Source of the DNA: Thermoflexales bacterium
GTDB taxonomy: Bacteria; Chloroflexota; Anaerolineae; B4-G1; SLSP01
DNA: 10,156 bases
Assembly: GCA_015486785.1 (NCBI GenBank)
Contig: WFQZ01000226.1
Span: 1-10,156, forward strand
Reading direction: 5' to 3'
The notes beneath the pieces were generated by a model that searched no databases, was not told the origin of the DNA, and saw only the letters and a list, made by a program, of their open reading frames with translations. The position numbers and the translations under genes are program-made. Of the stretch, positions 1 through 7,037 are shown one piece after another (the stretch's first letter is position 1; every line of letters begins with the position of its first letter).

Positions 1-291
1 ATCATCGCCCGCGACAGTACCAGCCTGCGCAACCCGCTCTACCGCCCATTGTGGCTGCTGGTGCGCACCGCGTTGGGGCTGGGGGACGAACTGCACGCCT
101 ATCACCCGGTGCCCAAAGTGCTCGCCACCCGCAAGGAGCGGGCCAAGTCCCTGGCGCGGTACTGGAAGCGGTACGTCGGCGGCGGGCGGCTGATCTACAC
201 GCGGACGGAGGAGGGGCGGCGGTTGCTGCTCAAGGCTAGGTCACAGCGGCGCAAGCGCATACGGCAGATGGCGTTCGAGGTGTGGACGTAG
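1..291 (+). CDS. 3' end of an unidentified basic protein (partial)
   Basis: The frame is open from the first base of the window to a TAG at 289-291, giving at least 96 residues with the N-terminus outside the window. The fragment is strongly basic: Lys/Arg-rich stretches occur in the middle (RKERAKSLARYWKRYVGG) and near the end (SQRRKRIRQ), with a short GRLIYTRTEEGRR segment between them. That composition would suit a nucleic-acid-binding tail, but I do not recognise the family and see no catalytic motif. A TTG at position 49 could start a shorter 80-residue product, but no ribosome-binding site precedes it and the frame continues upstream, so a truncated longer gene is more likely. It ends 56 bases before the NACHT start, so read-through into that gene is possible. 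Confidence 0.6.
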   Translation: MIARDSTSLRNPLYRPLWLLVRTALGLGDELHAYHPVPKVLATRKERAKSLARYWKRYVGGGRLIYTRTEEGRRLLLKARSQRRKRIRQMAFEVWT

Positions 292-298
292 ACCCGCG

Positions 299-327
299 TT
301 TAGAATTTCGCCCCCTTCAGGTATCAT
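299..327 (+). promoter_or_regulatory. Candidate sigma-70-type promoter for the NACHT gene
   Basis: TTTAGA at 299-304 (4 of 6 match to the -35 consensus) and TATCAT at 322-327 (5 of 6 match to the -10 consensus) are separated by exactly 17 bases. Transcription would start near 334, only about 14 bases before the ATG, so the leader would be little more than the Shine-Dalgarno sequence. This rests on consensus matching only. The alternative is co-transcription with the upstream gene. Confidence 0.35.
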
Positions 328-334
328 CGTGTTC

Positions 335-341
335 AAGGAGG
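335..341 (+). promoter_or_regulatory. Strong ribosome-binding site that sets the NACHT start
   Basis: AAGGAGG lies six bases before the ATG at 348. The same frame is open further upstream, with a GTG at 282, but that codon has no comparable site and lies inside the end of the preceding gene. This is why the start is placed at 348. Confidence 0.8.
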
Positions 342-347
342 ACAAAC

Positions 348-2531
348 ATGCTCAACACAACGATAGCAACAGCAGCGGCCTGGCTGTGGAGCCAATATGG
401 CGACGACCTGGCCAAACGAGCGGGCAAATGGCTGTGGGATCAAGCGCGTTGGGAACAAGCCGCCCAAGCCTACCGCGAGGCGGTGATCGCGCGGTACGGC
501 TTTACCCGCGTCCTGGGACGCCCGGATCCGATCCCCTTGGAGGGCATCTTCACCGATCTCTTCATCCTGGACCGGCTAACCGCCACGCGAAGATACGACC
601 GCGAGAGCGTGGCGGAGTCTTTCGTCCGGCGGGGAGGACGGGGTGACGGTAAGCGACATCACGCCCTCAGGCTGATCACCGACCCTGACCATCAACGGCT
701 CTTCATCCTGGGCAAACCGGGGGCCGGGAAGACAACCCTGCTCCGCTACGTGGCCCTGCAAGCCGCCCAAGGGAAGATCGACAAGGTGCCCATCATGGTC
801 ACGCTGCGGGATTGGGACGTGGAGCGCGACCTCCTCGACTTCATCGCCCGCGAGTTCGACATCTGCCGCTTCCCGCAGGCCCGTCCCTTCGTCGAGCGGC
901 TGCTGCAAGACGGACGGGCAATTGTCCTCTTCGACGGCCTGGACGAAGTTCCCCTGGCTGAAGAACGCCGCAAGATGGCCATCAGACAACTGCGGGATTT
1001 CGCCGACCGTTATCACAGCAGCCAATGCCTCATCACCTGCCGCATTGCCGCCACCGACTACGTCTTCGAGCGGTTCAAGACCGTTGAACTGGCCGACTTT
1101 ACCGAGGAGCAGATGCGGGCCTATGCGCGGCACTGGTTCGGCAATCAACCCCGGAAGTGGAAGCGGTTCTCGCGGGAATTTTTCGAGAAGAAGGAGCATG
1201 CCCCCCTGCGTGAACTGGGGCGCACCCCGCTCCTCCTCTCCCTCATCTGCTTAGCCTTCGACGAGACCCAGGAGTTCGCTCCCCGCCGCGCGGAACTCTA
1301 TGAGGAAGCGGTGGACGCGCTGTTGAAGAAGTGGGATGCCAGCCGTGAAATTCGGCGCGACACCATCTACAAAGACCTGACGGTGGGCCGCAAGCGGCAA
1401 CTGTTCTCCCGCATTGCCGCCGAGGCCTTCGACGCGGGGCAGTATGTCTTCCGCAAGCGGGAACTGGCGTCGAAGATCGCCGCTTTCCTCCGGCGGCTGC
1501 CCCACCCGCCGGACGAGGTGGACGAGGACGTCGGCGCGGACGTCCTGCAGGCCATCGCCGCCCAGCACGGCATTTTCGTCGAGCAGGCCCACGCCCTCTA
1601 CACCTTCGCCCACCTCACCTTCCAGGAGTACTTCACCGCCCGCTACATCGTCCAGAACGCCGCCTCCGGCACGCTCGACCGGCTGATGGCCCACATCGGC
1701 GACGACCGCTGGCGGGAGGTGTTCCTGCTCACCGCCAGCCTGCTGGATGACGCCACGCCCTTCTTCGACCGCTTCCAATATGCGTTGGATGCGCTCGCTG
1801 CCAAAGACAAAGTACTCTCCCGTCTGCTGGCGTGGGCAGCGCGGGAGGCGGAGCAAGCCGCCGTGGACGTTAATCAAGCGGCGGTACGGGCAGTTTACTT
1901 TTATTGGACACTCTCCATCACCGCGTATCTCGCCCGCACCCACGACCTCGACCTTGCCCACGCCCGAGCCATCATCGGCAACCGCAATTTCGCCATCGCC
2001 CTCGCCCGCGACCTCAACCTCGCCCGCCCCCTCGACCTCGCCCGCGACATTGACCTCGACCGCGACCTAGATCTCTCCCTCAACTTCGCCATCGCCAGCG
2101 CCATCGCTCGCGCCCGTACCTACTCAGGCTCAGGCCTGGATTCCACTCCGCTCGACGTCCTGCTGATGGCGATCCTTCTCCCCATGCTCCCCCAAGGTAA
2201 GTTGCCCTCTCGCGCCCTCCGGTTGACCGAGGTTCTCACCATGTTGCGAGAGCAGCTCAGGGAACGTGAGCATGTCCCCTTGCGCCAGATACTGATGGAT
2301 CTGCCGCTCCCGCGAGCGAACTGGGGCCACGAAGAATGGCGGGACTTCGACGCCGCTGTGCGAAAAGGGCTACAACGGGAATTTGATATCGAATCGTTCG
2401 AGACATTGGACACAAAGAACCTGAGGAACTACCTGGAAGGCAGCCTATTCCTCCTAGACTGCCTGGAGGAGGCCGCCGTCGAGGATCGCGCGGCCATCAA
2501 AGCGCAGTTGCTTCGGCCCCCTTCAAGTTGA
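348..2531 (+). CDS. NACHT-domain STAND NTPase, candidate antiphage/conflict protein
   Basis: A 727-residue protein starting at ATG 348. Visible in order: a helical N-terminal segment (about 1-115); a Walker A loop GKPGAGKT at 122-129 after a hydrophobic beta strand; a Walker B of the extended NACHT type, FDGLDEVP at 195-202; a sensor-like strand LITCR ending at Arg232; and a helical/winged-helix region with the conserved F-x-H-L-T-F-Q-E-Y-F motif at 420-429. These features define the NACHT clade of STAND ATPases, which sense a trigger, oligomerise using ATP and activate an effector; several bacterial members defend against phage. The C-terminal part holds a D-L-D-L-A-R-like repeat region (about 535-590) and ends in a helical segment (LRNYLEGSLFLLDCLEEA) resembling the C-terminal helical domain of cyanobacterial NACHT proteins. 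I see no nuclease, protease, TIR or membrane effector, so the effector is either the uncharacterised N-terminus or a separate protein. The NACHT assignment is firm; the defence role is inferred. Confidence 0.9.
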   Translation: MLNTTIATAAAWLWSQYGDDLAKRAGKWLWDQARWEQAAQAYREAVIARYGFTRVLGRPDPIPLEGIFTDLFILDRLTATRRYDRESVAESFVRRGGRGDGKRHHALRLITDPDHQRLFILGKPGAGKTTLLRYVALQAAQGKIDKVPIMVTLRDWDVERDLLDFIAREFDICRFPQARPFVERLLQDGRAIVLFDGLDEVPLAEERRKMAIRQLRDFADRYHSSQCLITCRIAATDYVFERFKTVELADFTEEQMRAYARHWFGNQPRKWKRFSREFFEKKEHAPLRELGRTPLLLSLICLAFDETQEFAPRRAELYEEAVDALLKKWDASREIRRDTIYKDLTVGRKRQLFSRIAAEAFDAGQYVFRKRELASKIAAFLRRLPHPPDEVDEDVGADVLQAIAAQHGIFVEQAHALYTFAHLTFQEYFTARYIVQNAASGTLDRLMAHIGDDRWREVFLLTASLLDDATPFFDRFQYALDALAAKDKVLSRLLAWAAREAEQAAVDVNQAAVRAVYFYWTLSITAYLARTHDLDLAHARAIIGNRNFAIALARDLNLARPLDLARDIDLDRDLDLSLNFAIASAIARARTYSGSGLDSTPLDVLLMAILLPMLPQGKLPSRALRLTEVLTMLREQLREREHVPLRQILMDLPLPRANWGHEEWRDFDAAVRKGLQREFDIESFETLDTKNLRNYLEGSLFLLDCLEEAAVEDRAAIKAQLLRPPSS
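2007..2078 (+). repeat. Degenerate 18-bp / hexapeptide tandem repeat inside the NACHT gene
   Basis: Four successive 18-base units encode RDLNLA, RPLDLA, RDIDLD and RDLDLS (residues 554-577). Related but less regular D-L-D-L-A-H and F-A-I-A-L-A-R stretches flank them from about 1945 to 2115. The top strand is very C-rich and poor in G here, because Asp, Leu, Ala and Arg are written mainly with GAC, CTC, GCC and CGC. The reading frame is preserved throughout, so the array is coding, and it probably varies in copy number between relatives. Confidence 0.75.
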
Positions 2532-2748
2532 CCATCGCAAGACCTATGGTAAACTGCTCCCGTTATACAAGCCGCATGCCACAAAGCGTTCTTTACAGTT
2601 TGCGTATCTCCAGGAACGCTTAGTGGGGATTGGTATGAACTCACCTTTATCGCACAAGAAAAGGAGGTGGTGCCCATAGCCAAACGTACAAAATTCCCTC
2701 AGTAGTTCATTGACCCATTTTATTACCAATTAAAACAGGAGGAGTAAC
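2532..2748 (+). other. Spacer between the NACHT gene and importer operon; possible decayed coding fragment
   Basis: No convincing intact gene is seen in these 217 bases, which are less GC-rich than their surroundings. The stretch 2553-2705 is open in the NACHT frame and its last part reads like protein (LSGDWYELTFIAQEKEVV), but it has no ATG start, so it may be the remnant of an old gene. An AGGAGGTG sequence at 2662-2669 has no ATG, GTG or TTG start at proper spacing opening a credible frame. The importer promoter should lie here; TTGACC at 2528-2533 with TAAACT at 2550-2555 (16-base spacing) is only a weak candidate. Confidence 0.35.
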
Positions 2749-4761
2749 ATGCTTAGCAAGAAATGGTTGGTGCTGGCGGGGCTGCTCGTAGTGGTGGGGA
2801 TTCTTTTCACCGCTTGTCAGCCGAAGACCGTTGTTGAGACGGTAGTGGTGACGGTAGAGAAGGAAGGGACGCCAATTGTGATTACGGCGACCCCGGCCCC
2901 CACAGAGGAAGCGACCCCAGAGCCGACCGGCGAGACAGAGAAGGTCGGTGGTCCCGGTGATGTGTACCGCATCGCCGTACTTTCCGATATGACGACGCAG
3001 AACGTTTGGGCGGCTTACGATCCCGATGCCAGCATCTGGAACTACGCCGTCTACGGCAGCAAGTGGCCGAGTGCCTACGGGCTATCCACCCACCGCTGGG
3101 ATTTCGTGCCCGGCATCGCCGCCGATAATCCCTCCGACCTGGAGCAGGAAGGGGATTTCTGGGTCTGCACCGTGCCGCTGCGCGATGACGTGAAGTGGAG
3201 CGATGGGACGCCCATCACGGCGGAAGATTGGGCCTGGACGGCGCAAACGGTGCTAACGCTCGATCTCAGCGGGAACTGGGAAGCCTACGACGGGGATTAC
3301 CTGGATCACATTGAGGCAGTTGACGCGCACACAGCCAAGTTGTACTATCACACCAAGCCAGGTCTGGCACGCCATCAGTACGGCGTGCTGATGTCCCCGA
3401 TCCTGAACAAGGCGTTCTGGGAGCCGAAGGTCGCACCGTTGCTGGATGAGTACGCCGCGATTGCGGACATGGATCACGACAGCGACGACTTCCAGGCCAA
3501 GCGCGAAGCGATTGTACAGAAGCTCTACCAGCTAGACCCAACCGGTGAGCCTTCCGGCGGCGCGTGGCAATTCAGCCAATGGGAAAAGGGTGCTTATTCC
3601 GAAATCTCCGCCGTGGACAGCTACTACGACAAGGGCCTGAAGGTCACGGAATACGCCAACGGCGCACTCAAGGAAGCGTGGCCCGGTGGCCGCGAGTGGG
3701 GCTTCGGCGATCAGAGCGGCGATGTGAGCGCGGAATACACCGAAGGGCCGTGGTTCAACAGCGTCGTGTTCTCCATCTACAACGCCGATGCGGCCTTGTT
3801 GGCGTTGGAGGCCGGCGAAGTTGACTTCATCCTGACCCCCAACGGTCTGAGCCGTGGTCAGGTGGATCAGGTTTCCGGCAACCCCGGCATCTCCACCGCC
3901 CAGAACCCGGCCAATGGCTTCCGCTATATGGCCTTCAACTTCAACGTCAAGCCGCTGGACGACATTGCCGTCCGCCAGGCGATTGATTGTATGATTGACA
4001 AGACATTCCTGACCCAGAACCTGCTGCAAGGGGCCGCGATCCCGGTGAACACCATCGTCCCCGAAGGCAACAGCTACTGGTACAACCCCAACGTCCCGCT
4101 GTTCTGCGACGGCCTTTCCGCCAAGGATCGGCTGGAGAAGGCCGTGGGAATGTTGAAGGACGCCGGGTACACCTGGGACAAAGAGCCGACCTGGAACGAG
4201 TCCCGTGGTGGTTCGGTGGACTGGGGCGAAGGGATGAAGATGCCCGATGGTTCCCCGGTGCCGCAGATGGAGCTGCTGGCCCCCAGTGCCGGTTATGACC
4301 CGCTCCGCGCTACCGCCGGTGTGTACATTGAGCAATGGATCAACCAGCTCGGTATCCCCTGCAAGGCCAACCTGACCAACTTCAACAACATTTTGGACGC
4401 GGTCTTCGGTGGCGGCGATTGGGATATGTACATCCTCGGCTGGGGTGTGAGTGCGTTCCCCGACTACGCTTGTGACTTCTTCTACACCGACGCCGGCTTC
4501 AACGTTGGGCACTACTCCAACCCCACATTCGACAAGATGTGCGACGAGTTCTACGCCGAGACGGACATGGAAAAGGCTCGCGACGAGAGCTTCAAGATTC
4601 AGGAGACCCTGGCGACCGAGCTGCCTTACATCTACCTCTTCACCACCCCCATGTGGGACGCCTGGGACAACAACACTGTGATCTACCCCTTCACCGACAT
4701 CAACGACGGCATTGGATCGGGCGGCTACGGGCTACAGAACTACGTGCAAGCGGTTCAGTAA
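2749..4761 (+). CDS. ABC importer substrate-binding lipoprotein, SBP family 5 (peptide/nickel type)
   Basis: A 670-residue extracytoplasmic solute receptor. The N-terminus is a lipoprotein signal peptide: Lys4-Lys5, a hydrophobic core, then a lipobox ending in Cys23 (LFTAC), which would be lipidated and anchor the protein outside the membrane. Residues 24-65 form a Thr/Val/Pro/Glu-rich linker. The SBP family 5 fold follows, with the signature R-D-D-V-K-W-S-D-G-T-P-I-T-A-E-D around Trp150 and the later conserved stretch AVRQAIDCMIDK. The start is fixed by AGGAGG at 2737-2742, six bases before the ATG. It is longer than the roughly 535 residues of E. coli DppA or OppA, partly through the linker and partly through extra segments in the middle (about 255-345). 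It is first in an Opp/Dpp-type operon and delivers ligand to the two permeases downstream. Family 5 proteins bind peptides, nickel, or in thermophiles often oligosaccharides; the sequence alone does not decide the ligand. Confidence 0.92.
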   Translation: MLSKKWLVLAGLLVVVGILFTACQPKTVVETVVVTVEKEGTPIVITATPAPTEEATPEPTGETEKVGGPGDVYRIAVLSDMTTQNVWAAYDPDASIWNYAVYGSKWPSAYGLSTHRWDFVPGIAADNPSDLEQEGDFWVCTVPLRDDVKWSDGTPITAEDWAWTAQTVLTLDLSGNWEAYDGDYLDHIEAVDAHTAKLYYHTKPGLARHQYGVLMSPILNKAFWEPKVAPLLDEYAAIADMDHDSDDFQAKREAIVQKLYQLDPTGEPSGGAWQFSQWEKGAYSEISAVDSYYDKGLKVTEYANGALKEAWPGGREWGFGDQSGDVSAEYTEGPWFNSVVFSIYNADAALLALEAGEVDFILTPNGLSRGQVDQVSGNPGISTAQNPANGFRYMAFNFNVKPLDDIAVRQAIDCMIDKTFLTQNLLQGAAIPVNTIVPEGNSYWYNPNVPLFCDGLSAKDRLEKAVGMLKDAGYTWDKEPTWNESRGGSVDWGEGMKMPDGSPVPQMELLAPSAGYDPLRATAGVYIEQWINQLGIPCKANLTNFNNILDAVFGGGDWDMYILGWGVSAFPDYACDFFYTDAGFNVGHYSNPTFDKMCDEFYAETDMEKARDESFKIQETLATELPYIYLFTTPMWDAWDNNTVIYPFTDINDGIGSGGYGLQNYVQAVQ

Positions 4762-4791
4762 CCTTTTTGCCTGATCGGCTTTAATCAAAGC

Positions 4792-4826
4792 GGGGGGGCT
4801 GAACGTCTACGCCCCCCCATCTTTTA
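4792..4826 (+). terminator. G7/C7 stem-loop between lipoprotein and permease genes, likely an attenuator
   Basis: Seven G (4792-4798) pair with seven C (4812-4818), with one more C-G pair inside (4799/4811) and an 11-base loop. A short T-rich tract (CTTTT) follows three bases later. It sits inside the operon, 30 bases after the lipoprotein stop and before the ribosome-binding site of the first permease. A partial terminator or 3'-end-stabilising hairpin in this place would give more binding protein than membrane components, as is known for many binding-protein-dependent operons. Whether it terminates is inferred from sequence only. Confidence 0.65.
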
Positions 4827-4850
4827 CTCTGAAAGAGCAGGTGAAACAGT

Positions 4851-6026
4851 ATGGGTAAATACATCCTCCAGCGGCTCGGTCAAATTCTCGTCACTTTGTT
4901 CGTATTCCAAACCCTGTTATTCGTGATTCTGACAGCAATGCCCGGCGACGTGACCAACCGCATGTTGACCAACCCCGATATACCGCCCGAAGTGCGGGAA
5001 AGAACGCGCCAGGCTCTGGGGCTTGATGATCCGGTGCTTGTCCAATACGGACGCTGGTTTCAGAACTTCATCACCGGCAACTTGGGGGTCTCCTACTCAG
5101 AATACCCCACGCCGGTGATCGAAATCCTCGAAGAGCGCATCCCGCGCACAATGGTGCTGTTCCTGGCGGCGACCATCGTCCAATTTGTCGTCGGGTTCTC
5201 TATGGGTCGCGCCTTAGCCTGGCAGCGCGGAGGCTTCTTTGAATATGGCTCAACCATCGTCGGGGTAACTTTGTATACCGTCTTCACTCCCTGGTTTGCC
5301 CTGATGATGATCTTCATTTTTGGAGCGCGACTCCACTGGCTGCCACTGGGGAAATTCCTCACGCCGATCCTCTGGCGCAAGGTGGACATCCCCGGTATGA
5401 GCGACAGCCTCACCAAAGCCAACTACGTCTTCACCAGAATGCTGTGGACTGCTACCGCCGCATTTGTCATCTGGCTGATTATGGCCTACTTCACGCGGAA
5501 TTTATCTCATACCAAACGTAACCGCACCCGCCTCATTGCCACAGTGATCATCCTGGCCGTGTCCATCGGCGGATGGGCGATGGTAGACATCGGCCCACTG
5601 GCCTGGGACATCACCAAACACATGATCCTGCCCATCGTCACGCTGACACTGGTGGGGTTTGCCGGCACGATGTTGATGACGCGCCAAACGATGCTGGAAA
5701 CGTTACGCGAAGATTACATCCAGACGGCGCGGGCTAAAGGGTTGCCCGAAAAGCTGGTGCGAGATAAACACGCAGCCCGAAACGCGCTGTTGCCGGTCTT
5801 CACGGGACTTATCATCAGCCTGCCCTCGGTCATCAGCGGAGGGATCATCACCGAAACGGTGTTCTCGTGGCCCGGCATGGGACTCACGCTCCTCAACGCC
5901 ACCACGCAAGAGGACATCCCGCTGGTGATGGGAACGCTGAGCTTCATTGGCGTGCTTTCGTTGCTGGCGCACTTGGTGGCCGACATCACCTACGCCTTCC
6001 TTGACCCGCGCATACGCTACAGCTAA
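4851..6026 (+). CDS. ABC importer permease, DppB/OppB type, with enlarged central region
   Basis: A 391-residue integral membrane protein forming one half of the transport channel. The N-terminus (GKYILQRLGQILVTLFVFQT) is typical of the DppB/OppB family: a first membrane helix, then a long extracytoplasmic segment. The cytoplasmic coupling loop that contacts the ATPase is clear at about 291-316 (QTARAKGL followed by RDKHAARNALLPV), and the family ending F-L-D-P-R-I-R-Y is present. Most relatives have 305-340 residues. The excess lies at about 170-250, between the WLPLGKF motif (163-169) and the usual KHMILP segment (256-261), and holds two extra hydrophobic stretches (about 199-214 and 228-245) joined by a basic loop. 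A topology of eight rather than six helices is therefore likely. AGGTG at 4839-4843 precedes the ATG by seven bases. The next gene starts 10 bases after the stop. Confidence 0.92.
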   Translation: MGKYILQRLGQILVTLFVFQTLLFVILTAMPGDVTNRMLTNPDIPPEVRERTRQALGLDDPVLVQYGRWFQNFITGNLGVSYSEYPTPVIEILEERIPRTMVLFLAATIVQFVVGFSMGRALAWQRGGFFEYGSTIVGVTLYTVFTPWFALMMIFIFGARLHWLPLGKFLTPILWRKVDIPGMSDSLTKANYVFTRMLWTATAAFVIWLIMAYFTRNLSHTKRNRTRLIATVIILAVSIGGWAMVDIGPLAWDITKHMILPIVTLTLVGFAGTMLMTRQTMLETLREDYIQTARAKGLPEKLVRDKHAARNALLPVFTGLIISLPSVISGGIITETVFSWPGMGLTLLNATTQEDIPLVMGTLSFIGVLSLLAHLVADITYAFLDPRIRYS

Positions 6027-6036
6027 GGAGTGAACG

Positions 6037-7029
6037 ATGAATAATACAGCACACACAACCTCATCCGCCCCCACCTCACTGTGGAAAATGCGGCTCCGGC
6101 TGATGAGGAAATCGCTCAAAACCGGATGGGACATCTTCAAAGAAAACCCCGTCGGGATGGTAGGCCTGGTGATCATCGTCTTCTTCGCCCTTCTCGCCAT
6201 CCTGCACCCGATCCTAATGGCCACAGTCTGGGATCCGGGAACCTACGATCCCATCACAGGCTACGATTTCAAGACTCTAATCCACCCTTCCCCGCCGTCC
6301 TGGCTGCCGCAGCCGGACAATCCGATGTACAAGCCATCCTTCCGCCACATTCTGGGCACCGACCCGCTGGGGCGTGACGTTCTGAGCCAGCTTATGTACA
6401 GCACCCGCTCAGAATTTTTGCTCGGCGTCGGCGCGGCCCTGGTCACGGTGCTCATCGCCACCACCGTGGGCGCGGTTTCCGCCTACTACGGCGGGCTGAT
6501 TGACATCCTCTTTATGCGTATGGCCGACGTGATGATGATGCTGCCGTTTATCGCCATCCTCATCGTCCTCAGCTCCCTCTTCCAATTCAAGATGATCCAC
6601 CTGGCAATCGTCTACGGCATCTTAGCGGGATTTGGTGGCACAACGATTGTCATCAAGTCCCAAGCCCTCACCATCAAAGTGAAATCCTACATTGAAGCGG
6701 CGCGAATTGCCGGCGGTGGCGACGGACACATCATCTTCACCCACCTGGTGCCCAACCTGCTGCCGCTCTCCTTCCTCTACATGATGTTCACCGTCACCGG
6801 CGCGATCTTCTCCGAAGCGGTACTCTCCTTCTTCGGCCTGTTGGACATCCGCATGAGCTGGGGCCTGATGATCCAAACCGCACAAGCAGCGGGCTACTTG
6901 CTCAACAGTTGGAAATACTGGTACTTGATGTTCCCGGCAGGTCTTTCCATCACCTTGCTCTGCGCCGCCTTCTACCTGGTGGGCCGGGCAATGGATGAAG
7001 TCGTCAATCCCCGCTTGCGGAAACGATGA
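6037..7029 (+). CDS. ABC importer permease, DppC/OppC type
   Basis: A 330-residue membrane protein, the second half of the channel. A cytoplasmic N-terminal segment containing the W-D-I-F-K-E-N-P-V-G-M-V-G-L motif leads into the first membrane helix (about 45-65). The hallmark G-T-D-P-L-G-R-D is at 107-114, followed by the transmembrane core and the ATPase-coupling EAA loop (E220-A-A-R-I-A-G-G-G-D229). In the coupling loop the usual LGAS-like stretch reads AGGGD, a modest deviation. The C-terminus N-P-R-L-R-K-R is typical. The start is supported by AAGGAG at 6025-6030, which overlaps the stop codon of the preceding permease gene, so translation is probably coupled. Length and motif order are normal for the family. 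Confidence 0.93.
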   Translation: MNNTAHTTSSAPTSLWKMRLRLMRKSLKTGWDIFKENPVGMVGLVIIVFFALLAILHPILMATVWDPGTYDPITGYDFKTLIHPSPPSWLPQPDNPMYKPSFRHILGTDPLGRDVLSQLMYSTRSEFLLGVGAALVTVLIATTVGAVSAYYGGLIDILFMRMADVMMMLPFIAILIVLSSLFQFKMIHLAIVYGILAGFGGTTIVIKSQALTIKVKSYIEAARIAGGGDGHIIFTHLVPNLLPLSFLYMMFTVTGAIFSEAVLSFFGLLDIRMSWGLMIQTAQAAGYLLNSWKYWYLMFPAGLSITLLCAAFYLVGRAMDEVVNPRLRKR

Positions 7030-7037
7030 GGTGCATA

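Noticed and set aside
282..347. Upstream GTG start for the NACHT protein
   Set aside because: It overlaps the end of the preceding gene and lacks a ribosome-binding site, while the ATG at 348 has AAGGAGG at ideal spacing.
1251..1961. Long (236-codon) minus-strand open frame opposite the NACHT gene
   Set aside because: It lies wholly opposite a gene with clear motifs, shows no domain features and arises from high GC content at third positions.
1901..2104. Minus-strand open frame rich in Arg-Ser-Arg repeats
   Set aside because: It is the mirror image of the low-complexity repeat in the NACHT gene; the composition follows from the opposite strand and there is no ribosome-binding site or family match.
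1940..2120. CRISPR-like or non-coding tandem repeat
   Set aside because: Repeats are contiguous, degenerate and in frame, with no unique spacers; they encode protein repeats.
2544..2729. Minus-strand 61-codon open frame in the spacer before the importer operon
   Set aside because: No ribosome-binding site or family resemblance is seen; the frame spans the expected promoter region of the importer operon.
3532..4512. Long (326-codon) minus-strand open frame opposite the binding-protein gene
   Set aside because: It is antisense to a well-supported lipoprotein gene, has a His/Val/Gly-biased composition with no recognisable motif, and is typical of GC-rich shadow frames.
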